Below are positions 32,137 to 41,200 of a stretch of 41,200 nucleotides of DNA, one piece after another. How positions within the stretch are numbered: position 1 is the first letter of the stretch; the number at the start of each line of letters is the position of its first letter. Below the pieces are notes generated by a model that was given only the letters and a program-made list of their open reading frames with translations, did no database searches and was not told where the DNA came from. Both the position numbers and the translations under genes were made by a program. This DNA comes from CAYYWV01 sp964531525 (GTDB lineage Bacteria; Pseudomonadota; Alphaproteobacteria; JAAXGF01): contig CAZHDF010000008.1 of assembly GCA_964531525.1 (NCBI GenBank), positions 1 to 41,200 of the forward strand, read 5' to 3'.

Positions 32137-33329
32137 GGCCGAAGCGCGGCGACGCCCGGCAGCTCGCGCCCTTCGAGCCATTCGAGGAAGGCGCCGCCCG
32201 CGGTCGAGATATAGGTGAAATTCTCGATCGTCCCGGCCTTGGCGAGCGCCGCCACGGTGTCGCCGCCGCCGGCGACGCTGACCAGTCCGCGCGTCTCGGT
32301 CAGCCGCGCGACCGCGCGCGCGACCGCGGTCGTGCCCGCGTCGAAGCCGTCGAGCTCGAAGGCGCCGAGCGGCCCGTTCCAGACCACCGTGCGCGCCTCG
32401 GCGAGCCGTTCGGCGATGGCGCGCGCGCTGTCCGGGCCGATGTCGAGGATCATGGCGTCGTCGGGAACCGCGTCGATCGCCACCACCTCGCGTGGCGCGC
32501 CGGCCTCGAAGCGGGTGGCGACCACGGCGTCGCTCGGCAGGATCAGCGCGCAGCCCCGGGCCTCGGCGTCGGCCATGATCTCGCGCGCGGTGTCGGCCAT
32601 CTCGTGCTCGCAGAGCGAGCGGCCGACCGCCACGCCCTTCGCGGCGAGGAAGGTGTTGGCCATGCCGCCGCCGATGACCAGCATCTCGACCCGCCCGACG
32701 AGGTGGCCGAGCAGCGCGAGCTTGGTCGAGATCTTGGCCCCGCCGATCACGGCGGCGACCGGGCGCGCCGGGTTCTCGAGCGCCGCGTCGAGCGCCTCGA
32801 GCTCGGCCTGCATCAGTCGCCCGGCGTAGGCCGGTAGCAGCTTCGCCACGCCGACCACCGAGGCATGCGCCCGGTGCGCGGCCGAGAAGGCGTCGTTGAC
32901 ATAGGCCTCGCCGAGCTTCGCGAGCGCGGCGGCGAAGTCGGGATCGTTCTTCTCCTCGCCGGCGTGGAAGCGCAGGTTTTCGAGCAGCAGCACCTCGCCG
33001 TCGCCGAGCGCCGCGGCCGCCGCCTCGGCGGGCGCGCCCACGCAATCCTCGGCGAAGCCGACCGCCCGGCCGCCGAGCGCGTCCGAAAGCGGTTCCGCCA
33101 GCGGCGCGAGCGACATCGACGGCGTGACCTTGCCCTTGGGTCGTCCGAAATGCGACAGCACGATCACGCGCCCGCCGCGCTCGGCGAGCTCGGCGAGCGT
33201 CGGGGCGACGCGCTCGATCCGGGTCGCGTCCGAGACCGCGCCGTCGCGCATCGGCACGTTGAGGTCGACCCGGACGAGAACCCGCCGGCCCGCCGGGTCG
33301 AGATCGTCGAGGGTGCGGAAGGTAGCCAT
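32133..33329 (-). CDS. pgk: Phosphoglycerate kinase
   Basis: Interconverts 1,3-bisphosphoglycerate and 3-phosphoglycerate with ADP/ATP. The 398-aa protein has the N-terminal signature RVLVRVDLNVPMRDG, LSHFGRPKGK, the hinge and AVIGGAKISTKLALL of the nucleotide domain, and the C-terminal SVAGGGDTVAALAKAG. ATG at 33329 gives MATFRTLDDLD; a longer frame adds unrelated residues. It follows gap by 17 nt, so gap-pgk are one operon, and overlaps the next small gene. Confidence 0.97.
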   Translation of the reverse strand: MATFRTLDDLDPAGRRVLVRVDLNVPMRDGAVSDATRIERVAPTLAELAERGGRVIVLSHFGRPKGKVTPSMSLAPLAEPLSDALGGRAVGFAEDCVGAPAEAAAAALGDGEVLLLENLRFHAGEEKNDPDFAAALAKLGEAYVNDAFSAAHRAHASVVGVAKLLPAYAGRLMQAELEALDAALENPARPVAAVIGGAKISTKLALLGHLVGRVEMLVIGGGMANTFLAAKGVAVGRSLCEHEMADTAREIMADAEARGCALILPSDAVVATRFEAGAPREVVAIDAVPDDAMILDIGPDSARAIAERLAEARTVVWNGPLGAFELDGFDAGTTAVARAVARLTETRGLVSVAGGGDTVAALAKAGTIENFTYISTAGGAFLEWLEGRELPGVAALRP

Positions 33330-33346
33330 CCCGACCTCGCTCGCGC

Positions 33347-34351
<1,005 letters not shown>

Positions 34352-34423
34352 GTTTTCCCTCCAATGGCTGATGCGGGCCGCGCGCCCCGCGCTTGCCGGG
34401 GCGCGCCGGCGCCCGTGACGGCG

Positions 34424-36424
34424 TTACAGCCGGGCGCGCACCGCGGCGGCCGCCGCGTCCGCCGTGATGCCAAAATGGGCGTACAGATCCTTGGCCGGGG
34501 CCGAGGCGCCGAAACCGTCGAGACCGATCACCGCGCCGTTCTCGCCGACGTAACGCTCCCAGCCCAGGGTCGCGGCGGCCTCGATCGCGACCCGCGGCAC
34601 GCCGGGCGCGATCACCGAGCGGCGGTAGCTTTCGTCCTGGCGGTCGAACAGGCGCCAGCAGGGCAGCGAGACGACGCGCGTCGGCACGCCCTCGGCCTGG
34701 AGCGTCTCGCGCGCGGCGAGCGCGAGGGCGACCTCGGTGCCGGTGGCGATCAGGATCGCCCGGGCCTCGCCCTCGGCCTCGGCGAGCACGTAGCCGCCCC
34801 GGGCGCAAAGGTTCTCGTCCGTATGCTTGGCGCGCAGCGCCGGCGCGCCCTGGCGCGACAGCGCGATCACCGAGGGCGTCGCCCGCTCGGCGAGCGCGAG
34901 CGCCCAGCATTCGGCGGTCTCGACCGCGTCGGCGGGGCGAAAGACGTTGAGATTGGGCATCGCGCGCAGGCTCGCGAGATGCTCGATCGGCTGATGGGTC
35001 GGGCCGTCCTCGCCGAGGCCGATCGAATCATGGGTCATCACGTAGATCACGCGCAGGCCCATCAGCGCCGAAAGCCGGATCGCCGGGCGGCAGTAATCGC
35101 TGAACACCAGGAAGGTGCCGCCGTAGGGGATCGCCCCGCCGTGCAGCGCGAGCCCGTTCATGGCCGCGCCCATGGCGTGCTCGCGCACCCCGTAATGGAT
35201 GTAGCGACCGCCGAAGTCGCCGGCCGAGATCGGCGTCGTGCAGCGCGTGCGGGTGTTGTTCGAGCCCGTGAGGTCGGCCGAGCCGCCGATCATCTCGGGG
35301 ATCGCCTCGGTGAGCACCTCGAGCGCCTCCTGACTCGCCTTGCGGGTCGCCCAGCCGGGCTTCTCCTCGGCGAGGCGGCGCTTGTAGGCGTCGAACGCCT
35401 CCTCCCAGCCGGTCGGCGGGTCGCCGGCGCGGGCGAAGGCCTCGCGGGTGTTCGCGTCGCGGGCGGCGAGGGTTCCCTCCCAGGCGGCCCGGACCGCGCT
35501 CCCGCGCGCGCCGGCCGTCCGCCAGGCCGCCAACACCGGCTCGGGAATTTCGAACGGCGGCCAGCGCCAGCCGAGGCGCGCGCGGGCGCCGGCGATCTCG
35601 TCCTCGCCCAGGGGCGCGCCATGGGTCGCGGCGGTGCCCGCCTTGGTCGGCGCGCCGAAGCCGATGGTCGTGCGGCACGCGATCAGCGACGGCCGGTCGG
35701 TCTCGCGCGCCGCCGCGATCGCGCCGGCGACCGCCTCCGGGTCGTGGCCGTCGACCGCCGAGACGTCCCAGCCGTAGGCGCGGAAGCGCGCGAGCGCGTC
35801 GTCGCCGGTGGCGAGCGCGGTCGGCCCATCGATCGAAATGCCGTTGTCGTCGAACAGCACGATCAGCTTCGCGAGGGCGAGATGTCCCGCGAGCGAGGCG
35901 GCCTCGTGGCTGACGCCTTCCATCAGGCAGCCGTCGCCGGCGATCACGTAGGTGTAATGATCGACCAGATCGTCGCCGTGGCGCGCGGCCATCAGGCGCT
36001 CGCCGATCGCCATGCCGACCGCGGTCGCGAGCCCCTGGCCGAGCGGGCCGGTCGTGGTTTCGACGCCCGCGGTATGGCGGTATTCGGGATGTCCCGGCGT
36101 GCGGCTGCCGAGCTGGCGGAAGCGCTTGATCTCGTCGATCGTCACGTCGCCGCAGCCGGTGAGATGAAGCAGCGCGTACAGCAGCATCGAGCCGTGGCCC
36201 GCCGACAGCACGAAGCGGTCGCGGTCGGGCCAGTCGGGCCTTGCCGGGTCGAACTTGAGAAAGCGGGTGAACAGCACCGTCGCCACGTCGGCCATGCCCA
36301 TCGGCATGCCGGGGTGGCCCGACTTGGCGGCTTGCACCGCGTCCATCGCGAGAACGCGGATCGCGTTGGCCATGTCGGCGTGGGGAACGGAAATTTCGGT
36401 GGGCGCGGGGGAAAGGCTGGTCAT
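34424..36424 (-). CDS. tkt: Transketolase
   Basis: Moves two-carbon units between sugar phosphates in the pentose phosphate or Calvin pathways using thiamine pyrophosphate. The 666-aa protein has SGHPGMPMGMAD near residue 35, the cofactor motif beginning GDGCLMEGVSHEA and ending DDN, the pyrimidine-binding middle domain with GVREHAMG and THDSIGLGEDGPTHQPIEHL, and a C-terminal domain. All expected active-site histidines in these motifs are present. It heads the leftward tkt-gap-pgk run. Confidence 0.97.
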   Translation of the reverse strand: MTSLSPAPTEISVPHADMANAIRVLAMDAVQAAKSGHPGMPMGMADVATVLFTRFLKFDPARPDWPDRDRFVLSAGHGSMLLYALLHLTGCGDVTIDEIKRFRQLGSRTPGHPEYRHTAGVETTTGPLGQGLATAVGMAIGERLMAARHGDDLVDHYTYVIAGDGCLMEGVSHEAASLAGHLALAKLIVLFDDNGISIDGPTALATGDDALARFRAYGWDVSAVDGHDPEAVAGAIAAARETDRPSLIACRTTIGFGAPTKAGTAATHGAPLGEDEIAGARARLGWRWPPFEIPEPVLAAWRTAGARGSAVRAAWEGTLAARDANTREAFARAGDPPTGWEEAFDAYKRRLAEEKPGWATRKASQEALEVLTEAIPEMIGGSADLTGSNNTRTRCTTPISAGDFGGRYIHYGVREHAMGAAMNGLALHGGAIPYGGTFLVFSDYCRPAIRLSALMGLRVIYVMTHDSIGLGEDGPTHQPIEHLASLRAMPNLNVFRPADAVETAECWALALAERATPSVIALSRQGAPALRAKHTDENLCARGGYVLAEAEGEARAILIATGTEVALALAARETLQAEGVPTRVVSLPCWRLFDRQDESYRRSVIAPGVPRVAIEAAATLGWERYVGENGAVIGLDGFGASAPAKDLYAHFGITADAAAAAVRARL

Positions 36425-36460
36425 TTGCGAAACCGGCTCGGGCTGGGCGAGACGGTGCGC

Positions 36461-36489
36461 AAGATGACCGCCCGGGCGCGGGTCGTCAA
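36461..36489 (-). promoter_or_regulatory. Putative tkt promoter
   Basis: Minus strand TTGACG (plus 36484-36489), 17-bp spacer, CATCTT (36461-36466). The -35 is good and the -10 weak. The predicted start near 36454 gives a 30-nt leader before the tkt ATG. Confidence 0.4.
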
Positions 36490-36578
36490 CCGCCGAATCA
36501 CCCCCCGGTCCCCCGCCCGGGACGGTTCCTGGCCGGGTTCGCCGCGCGCGAAGATTGCATTCCTTCCCCTCGCGCCCG

Positions 36579-36607
36579 ATTGACGCGCGGCCCCGCCTGC
36601 GATATGT
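36579..36607 (+). promoter_or_regulatory. Putative promoter of the coiled-coil/zapA genes
   Basis: TTGACG (36579-36584), 17-bp spacer, TATGTC (36602-36607). The leader to the ATG at 36666 would be about 50 nt and ends in an A/T-rich GATAAAAAAACAAT without a ribosome binding site. Confidence 0.45.
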
Positions 36608-36665
36608 CTTTTCAGCCGAAGGTCGATCTCAGGCCGAACGCCCAACTCTTTGATAAAAAAACAAT

Positions 36666-37478
36666 ATGTTGATTTCGGAGGCACAGCGTCGACTTCAGGA
36701 CGCGCTTGACAGGCTCGAATCCGCGGCCACGCGGCTGCGGACGCGCGCCGACGGCGCGGCCGAGAACGAGACCGCGATCGAGACCCTGCGCGCCGAGTGC
36801 GCGCGTCTCGCGGCCGAGGTCGAGAGCTTGCGCGCCGACAAGGCGGCGCTGACCGAGGCGGCGGCGAGCGACGAGTACCGGGCCGAGGCCGAGGCGCTGC
36901 GCGCGGAGGTCGAAAGTCTACGCGCCCGGATCGCGGGGTTCGAGCGAGAGGGGCGCGTCGCCGCGGCGTCGGAGCGCGAGCTCGAGACCCTTCGCGACGA
37001 CCGCGACCGGCTCAAGACCGCGCTCGCGCGGCTGCGCGAGGAACGCGAGGATCTCGCCAACGCGGCCGAGACCGCGCGCGCGGCGGTCGCCGACGAGCTC
37101 GCCGAGCTGACCGCCGAGCGCGACCGGTTCCGCGCCGCCTTCGAGGAGATGCGCGCGCGCTGCGACGCGCTCGAACAGGCGGGCGCCGCCGAGGACCGCT
37201 CGCAGAGCGCCGAGATCGAGGCGCTGCGCTCGGAGCGCGACCGGCTGCGCGCGGCGCTCGAGCGGCTACGCGGCGATTACGCGGCGCTCGAACGCACCGG
37301 CGGCGCACCGGCGGCGGCCAACGGCGAGCTGGTCGCGTTGCGCAGCGACCGCGACCGGCTGAGCGCCGAGCTTCGCCAATCGCGCGACGCTTATTCGGCG
37401 CTCGAGCGCGTGACCGACACGGCGACCGCGCGGCTCGACGCCGCCATCGCCCGCCTGAAGACGACGTTGGGAGGCTGA
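36666..37478 (+). CDS. Coiled-coil protein upstream of zapA
   Basis: A 270-aa protein that is almost entirely helical, with heptad-like LRAE, LESLRA, RDRL and ALERLR repeats from about residue 5 to 265 and no membrane segment. Alphaproteobacteria often carry a short coiled-coil protein (such as DUF4164) in front of zapA; this one is longer. It probably acts in division-ring organisation with ZapA, by analogy with the ZapA-ZapB pair; that is inference. No ribosome binding site precedes the ATG at 36666, and no better start is visible downstream. Confidence 0.75.
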   Translation: MLISEAQRRLQDALDRLESAATRLRTRADGAAENETAIETLRAECARLAAEVESLRADKAALTEAAASDEYRAEAEALRAEVESLRARIAGFEREGRVAAASERELETLRDDRDRLKTALARLREEREDLANAAETARAAVADELAELTAERDRFRAAFEEMRARCDALEQAGAAEDRSQSAEIEALRSERDRLRAALERLRGDYAALERTGGAPAAANGELVALRSDRDRLSAELRQSRDAYSALERVTDTATARLDAAIARLKTTLGG

Positions 37479-37482
37479 GCCC

Positions 37483-37836
37483 ATGGCCGAAGTCGTGATC
37501 ACGATCAACCGGCGCGACTATCGCATCAACTGCGACGAGGGCCAGGAGGATCGGCTGCGACGGCTCGCCCAGTACATCGACGAGCAGATCGGCGAGCTGA
37601 TCGAGGGCGTCGGCAACGTCGGCGACGTGCGGCTTTTCGTCATGGCGAGCCTAGTGATCGCCGACAAGCTTTTCGACGCCACCGCCGACGCCGAGCGGCT
37701 GCGCGCCCAGGTCGCCCAGGCCAAGCAATCGGGCGCCGGCGGCGGTGGCGGAGAGAGCGAGGCGGCGGTCGCTTCGGTGGTCGAGGCGATCGCCCGGCGC
37801 ATCGATGATATTGCAGCGCGCCTCGACGCTGCCTAA
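37483..37836 (+). CDS. zapA: Cell division protein ZapA
   Basis: A 117-aa protein that bundles FtsZ filaments. It starts MAEVVITINRRDYRINCDEG and has the LRRLAQYIDEQI segment and MASLVIADKLFDATADAERL leading into the C-terminal coiled coil, interrupted by a glycine-rich patch (about 84-89). GGGAGG precedes the ATG and overlaps the end of the upstream gene 4 nt away. The promoter of the downstream 6S RNA overlaps its stop codon. Confidence 0.95.
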   Translation: MAEVVITINRRDYRINCDEGQEDRLRRLAQYIDEQIGELIEGVGNVGDVRLFVMASLVIADKLFDATADAERLRAQVAQAKQSGAGGGGGESEAAVASVVEAIARRIDDIAARLDAA

Positions 37837-37839
37837 CTT
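37811..37839 (+). promoter_or_regulatory. Putative 6S RNA promoter overlapping the zapA end
   Basis: TTGCAG (37811-37816), 17-bp spacer, TAACTT (37834-37839); the TAA of the -10 is the zapA stop codon. Initiation 6-7 nt later falls at about 37845, where the predicted closing stem of the RNA begins. Confidence 0.55.
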
Positions 37840-37844
37840 ATGAA

Positions 37845-38020
37845 GCGGACGGGTTCTGCGCGGCGCGTCGGGTCGCATTGATCCCTGGGGCCAACAGTTA
37901 CCCTAGGGGAGCTGTCCCTGCCGGGGTCGTGGCCTCGGTATATGGCGCCCACCTGCGCAAGCAGGCCACAGAGGATGTGCAAGGACCAACGGCCGAGGCG
38001 GTCCCGTCCACCATTTTTTT
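37845..38020 (+). ncRNA. ssrS: 6S RNA
   Basis: Small RNA that mimics an open promoter and binds sigma-70 RNA polymerase. Position between zapA and fau is the conserved location in proteobacteria. The closing stem pairs GGACGGG (37847-37853) with CCCGTCC (38002-38009 region), followed by a T-run at 38014-38020 acting as terminator. An internal hairpin CCTGC-GCAA-GCAGG at about 37952-37965 sits within a longer GTGGCC/GGCCAC stem. The resulting RNA of about 170 nt has the right size. Boundaries are approximate. Confidence 0.78.
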
Positions 38021-38039
38021 CCTGCCACGCGGTTCCGGC

Positions 38040-38645
38040 GTGATCCAGTCTCCCGAATCCGATGCGGCCAAGCTCGACGCCGCCAAGAAGGCCTTGCGCG
38101 CCGCCGCCGCCAAACGTCGCGCGGCGCTGGACGCGGCCTTGCGCGCGGCCGCGGCGCGCGCGGTCGCCCGCCATGTTCTCGAAACCGTTCCCCTGGCTCC
38201 CGGCGCGGTGGTCTCGGGCTATTGGCCGATGGGCGAGGAGCTCGATTTGCGGTCGTTGCTCGCGACGCTCGACGCGCGCGGCCATCCCTGTTGCCTGCCG
38301 GTGGTGGTCGGGCGCGCGCGGCCGCTGGTCTTTCGCGCCTGGCGCCCCGGCGCGCCGCTCGAGGCGGCGGCGTTCGGCACCCGGGTTCCGCCCGCGGATG
38401 CGCCCGAGCGGGTTCCGAAGGTCCTTCTGGTGCCGCTTCTCGCCTTCGATGACGCGGGCTACAGGCTCGGCTACGGCGGCGGGTTCTACGATCGGACGCT
38501 CGCGCGCCTGCGCGCCGCCGATCCGGAGACCCGCGCTGTCGGCGTCGCCTTCGCAGCCCAGCGCGTCGACGCGGTGCCCCGGGAGGCGACCGACGCGCGG
38601 CTCGACTGGATCGTGACCGAGGAGGGCGCGAGGGTGGTATCGTGA
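38040..38645 (+). CDS. fau: 5-formyltetrahydrofolate cyclo-ligase
   Basis: Converts 5-formyl-THF to 5,10-methenyl-THF with ATP. The 201-aa protein has KKALRAAAAKRRAAL at the N-terminus, GYWPMGEELDLRSLL, and the nucleotide-binding GYRLGYGGGFYDRTL near the C-terminus. GTG at 38040 is the chosen start; a longer frame runs through the 6S RNA. The stop overlaps the start of the ymdB-like gene by 4 nt (GTGA). Confidence 0.94.
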   Translation: MIQSPESDAAKLDAAKKALRAAAAKRRAALDAALRAAAARAVARHVLETVPLAPGAVVSGYWPMGEELDLRSLLATLDARGHPCCLPVVVGRARPLVFRAWRPGAPLEAAAFGTRVPPADAPERVPKVLLVPLLAFDDAGYRLGYGGGFYDRTLARLRAADPETRAVGVAFAAQRVDAVPREATDARLDWIVTEEGARVVS

Positions 38646-39454
38646 GGCTTCTGTTCATCGGCGACGTGATGGGGCGCACCGGCCGCACGGCGGTGATCGA
38701 GCGATTGCCGGGCCTGCGCGCCGATCTCGGGCTCGATTTCGTGGTCCTCAACGGCGAGAACGCGGCCGGCGGCTTCGGCATCACGGGCAAGATCTGCCAG
38801 GCGTTCTACGAGGCCGGCGTCGACGTCATCACCACCGGCAACCACGCCTGGGACCAGCGAGAGATCCTGGGCTACATCGACGGCGACCCCCGGCTTCTCC
38901 GGCCCAACAACTATCCGCGCGGCACGCCGGGCCGAGGCGTGGGCGCGTTCGAGACGCGGGACGGGCGCAAGGTGGTGGTCGTCCAGGTGATGTGCCGGCT
39001 GTTCATGAACCCGCTGGATTGCCCGTTCGCGAGCGCGGACGCGGCGCTCGCCGCCTATCCGCTGGGCGGCACGGCGGCGGCGATCGTGGTCGACATCCAC
39101 GGCGAGGCGAGCAGCGAGAAGATGGCCATGGGCCATTACCTCGACGGGCGGGTCTCGCTCGCGGTCGGCAGCCATACCCATATCCCGACCGCCGACGCCC
39201 AGATCCTGCCCGGCGGCACCGCCTACCAGACCGACGCGGGCATGTGCGGCGACTACGATTCGGTGATCGGCATCGACAAGGCGATCTCGGTTGCGCGCTT
39301 CACCCGCAAGCTGCCGACCGAGCGCATGCGCCCCGCCGAGGGCGAGGCGACGGTCTGCGCCGTGTTCGTCGAGACCGACGACGCCACCGGGCGCGCCACG
39401 CGCGTCGCGCCGGTGCGCGTCGGCGGCCGGCTCGCCGAGAGCCTGCCGGGCTAA
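38642..39454 (+). CDS. YmdB-type metallophosphoesterase
   Basis: A 270-aa calcineurin-like phosphoesterase of the TIGR00282/YmdB group, whose Bacillus member hydrolyses 2',3'-cyclic nucleotides. Metal ligands are visible in FIGDVMGRTGR, VLNGENAAGG, TTGNHAWD, VDIHGEASSEKMAMGHYLDG and GSHTHIPTAD. The GTG start overlaps the fau stop by 4 nt. The in-vivo substrate here is unknown. Confidence 0.92.
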   Translation: MRLLFIGDVMGRTGRTAVIERLPGLRADLGLDFVVLNGENAAGGFGITGKICQAFYEAGVDVITTGNHAWDQREILGYIDGDPRLLRPNNYPRGTPGRGVGAFETRDGRKVVVVQVMCRLFMNPLDCPFASADAALAAYPLGGTAAAIVVDIHGEASSEKMAMGHYLDGRVSLAVGSHTHIPTADAQILPGGTAYQTDAGMCGDYDSVIGIDKAISVARFTRKLPTERMRPAEGEATVCAVFVETDDATGRATRVAPVRVGGRLAESLPG

Positions 39455-39476
39455 GTCGGGACGCCGGGGGCGGCGA

Positions 39477-39506
39477 TTGCGCCCCACCCGGAAGCACGGC
39501 GATAAT
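39477..39506 (+). promoter_or_regulatory. Putative promoter of the cupin dioxygenase gene
   Basis: TTGCGC (39477-39482), 18-bp spacer, GATAAT (39501-39506), the latter five of six to consensus. It gives a leader of about 45 nt holding GGGAAGGGTAGGG, a purine-rich ribosome binding region. Confidence 0.45.
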
Positions 39507-39558
39507 GGCAATGATACCGAGCGCATAAAACCGAAACGGGAAGGGTAGGGACGAGATC

Positions 39559-40176
39559 ATGGACATCGCATCCGAACGGGCCAGGGCGGTCGCGGAAACG
39601 GTCGCGCGCATCCGCGCGATCGAGGCCGAGCGGGGCGTGACGCGCGCCGCGCTCGACGAGATTCGCGAAGCGCTGATCGCGCTCGCCGCGCGCCGCGAAT
39701 TATTCCCGGCCGAAACCTTCTCGCCGCCCGAAAGCGGGCGCGACGGGCGGCTTTATCTCTTGTCGGAGGACGAGGACCATCGCTTCGCGCTCTACCTCAA
39801 CTGCGCGACCGACGACAAGAACACCCCGCCCCACGACCACGCGACCTGGGCCGTGGTGGTCGCGGTCGAGGGCGAGGAGCACAACCGGATCTACGAGATC
39901 GTCGGCGACGACGAGAGCCCCGAGACGGCGCGGGTGCGGATCGCCAAGGAAATCACCATCCGCCCCGGCACCGGCGTCTGCCTGATGCCCCACGATATCC
40001 ACTCGATCCATATGTCGGGGCCCGAGCCCAAGATGCACCTGCACATGTACGGGCTGGCGATCCCGCACCAGACCGAGCGCCGGCGCTTCGACCTCGAAGC
40101 CGGCGGCTTCCGCCATTTCGCGGCCCACCCCGACATCCGGGACGCCCGTCAGGTCTCCGATTCGGGCGAAACGTAA
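39559..40176 (+). CDS. Cysteine dioxygenase-like cupin
   Basis: A 205-aa cupin resembling the cysteine/3-mercaptopropionate dioxygenase family. Iron ligands are His92 and His94 in PPHDHATWAVV, with a third His near 148-151 in MPHDIHSIHMSG; EGEEHNRIYE follows the first cupin motif as in that family. These enzymes oxidise a thiol to a sulfinate with O2. The exact thiol cannot be told. The gene converges on a rhodanese gene with a 28-nt overlap, which agrees with a role in thiol and sulfane-sulfur metabolism. Confidence 0.82.
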   Translation: MDIASERARAVAETVARIRAIEAERGVTRAALDEIREALIALAARRELFPAETFSPPESGRDGRLYLLSEDEDHRFALYLNCATDDKNTPPHDHATWAVVVAVEGEEHNRIYEIVGDDESPETARVRIAKEITIRPGTGVCLMPHDIHSIHMSGPEPKMHLHMYGLAIPHQTERRRFDLEAGGFRHFAAHPDIRDARQVSDSGET

Positions 40177-41200
40177 GTAAAGCGGACCGTGCCGTCGCGC
40201 GCCACCTGATCGACCAGCGCCACCTCCCAGTCGAGATAGGCTTGCATGGCGGCCTCGACGTCCTCGTCCTTGTCGTAGGGGCGATACCAGACGTCGTCGG
40301 TCTCGTCGGCGAGCCGGGTGAAGCCGCGTTCGAGCGCTAGCCCCGCGCCGGTCCAGGCCGCCGTGCCGCCCGCGAGCGCGCGGACCGGCCGGCCGCTCGC
40401 CGCCCGGGCGTCGGCGACCGCGAGGCGGGCGAGCACCCCGTCGGGCGAGGTGAGCACGATCTCGCCCTCCGGCGGCAGCTTCGCGAGCCCGCTTTCGAAG
40501 CGCGAGCGCACCGCGAACCAGGCCCCGGGAATATGCCCGTCGCGGTAGTCGAGACTGGTCGCGAGATCGACCACCAGCGCCGCGCCGGCCGCGAGGCGGG
40601 ACGCGAGATCGGCGACCGCGACCGTCTCGGCCCGGCAGGCGTCGAGCCCGGCGATCGGCGGAATTTCCGGGCCGGTCTCGATCACGGCGTCGGCGGGGAC
40701 GGGATCGAGCACGAACACGTCGCGCCAGCCCATCTGGATCAGCCAGGACGCGGTCATGATCGCGCGCGCGCCGTCCGGGTCGATCAGCACGAGGCGCGCG
40801 CCGAGCGTGCCGACATAGCGGTCGGTCGCCTGGACGAGCTGGCCGCCCGGGGCCGACCGCGCGCCGGCGAGGTGTCCGGCGCGATACTCGCGCGGGTCGC
40901 GCACGTCGAACAGGTACAGACTGCGCGCGCCGCTTTCGGCGCGGAAGCGGGCGAGGCCGGCGCCGTCGATGCGCCGGACGCCGAAGCGCCGGGCGACGCG
41001 CTCGGCGGCGGCGCGGGCGCGCGCGCGGCCCTCGGGCGTGACGTCGGGCGCGGCGCGGGTTTGCCCGTGGTCGAGCGCGAGCCCGGCGAGATGCCAGCCC
41101 ATGGTTCCGTTCTCGAGCGCCACGACCGGGTTGGGGATGCCCGCGTTGATCAGCGATTGCGCGCCGATGATGCTGCGCGTGCGCCCGGCGCAGTTGACCA
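40149..41200 (-). CDS. Multi-domain rhodanese-like sulfurtransferase (5' end outside window)
   Basis: The open frame continues past the right edge, so at least 350 residues are present and the N-terminus is missing. The first visible part holds an active rhodanese loop, VNCAGRTRS with its catalytic Cys, at 41170-41198. Two further rhodanese-like units follow (LFDVRDPREYRAGHLAG and VVDLATSLDYRDGHIPGAW), but their loops read IDPDGAR and TSPDGVL and lack Cys, so only one domain should transfer sulfur. An internal start near 41123 is not used because the reading frame upstream is clearly coding. Confidence 0.85.
   Translation of the reverse strand, partial: VNCAGRTRSIIGAQSLINAGIPNPVVALENGTMGWHLAGLALDHGQTRAAPDVTPEGRARARAAAERVARRFGVRRIDGAGLARFRAESGARSLYLFDVRDPREYRAGHLAGARSAPGGQLVQATDRYVGTLGARLVLIDPDGARAIMTASWLIQMGWRDVFVLDPVPADAVIETGPEIPPIAGLDACRAETVAVADLASRLAAGAALVVDLATSLDYRDGHIPGAWFAVRSRFESGLAKLPPEGEIVLTSPDGVLARLAVADARAASGRPVRALAGGTAAWTGAGLALERGFTRLADETDDVWYRPYDKDEDVEAAMQAYLDWEVALVDQVARDGTVRFTYVSPESET

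Overview
The window reads as a scaffold piece from a high-GC (roughly 70 % by eye) alphaproteobacterium, most likely Rhodospirillales-like. The pointers are gene content and order: rmuC/def/fmt/truA, dapD-dapE, rpmH-rnpA-yidD-yidC-engB-argB, a zinc-free L31, DUF2336, zapA-6S RNA-fau, and tkt-gap-pgk next to a class I aldolase. Genus cannot be fixed. Two runs of exactly 100 N (19776-19875 and 27506-27605) show it is a draft scaffold.

Layout. 1-3.9 kb: rmuC faces def-fmt-truA (N-formylmethionine cycle and tRNA pseudouridylation), then a 62-aa membrane protein with a strong ribosome binding site. 3.9-7.6 kb: an AT-rich regulatory intergenic region, then a leftward run of a HAD phosphatase, dapD, dapE and a small membrane protein (lysine/diaminopimelate synthesis). 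7.9-12.6 kb: a rightward c-di-GMP cluster of a PAS-EAL protein, a PAS-GAF-GGDEF cyclase and a translationally coupled DUF2336 protein. 12.7-17.4 kb: leftward argB, engB, yidC, yidD, rnpA, rpmH (promoter recognisable) and rpmE. 17.6-19.4 kb: an ABC exporter. 19.4-24.3 kb: an accessory stretch of mostly lower GC. It holds a sigma-54-driven PEP-CTERM surface protein with a duplicated CX3C domain, an AbrB-family membrane protein, and a TetR regulator divergent from an NmrA-reductase/DUF1772 pair across a nested palindromic operator. 24.3-28.2 kb: a leftward three-gene MotA-like/MotB-like/Pro-Ala-rich OmpA module. 28.4-36.4 kb: leftward suhB-like, efp, thiE-like, fba, an unrecognised 147-aa protein, pgk, gap and tkt (central carbon metabolism). 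36.6-39.5 kb: rightward coiled-coil protein, zapA, 6S RNA, fau and ymdB. 39.5-41.2 kb: a cysteine-dioxygenase-like cupin converging on a multi-rhodanese protein that runs off the right edge.

How the parts fit. Most of the window is housekeeping. The most interesting parts are: (i) the PEP-CTERM gene with a near-consensus -24/-12 promoter and two similar upstream 18-bp elements, which fits RpoN/PrsR-type control of exopolysaccharide-associated surface proteins; (ii) the ion-motor-like trio, which has stator-type membrane proteins and peptidoglycan-binding domains but no flagellar, Tol-Pal or Zorya partners; (iii) the EAL/GGDEF/DUF2336 cluster, where DUF2336 is a candidate uncharacterised partner. 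The first N-gap is flanked by an identical 55-bp overlap and is almost certainly a scaffolding artefact, so the PEP-CTERM gene is probably intact.
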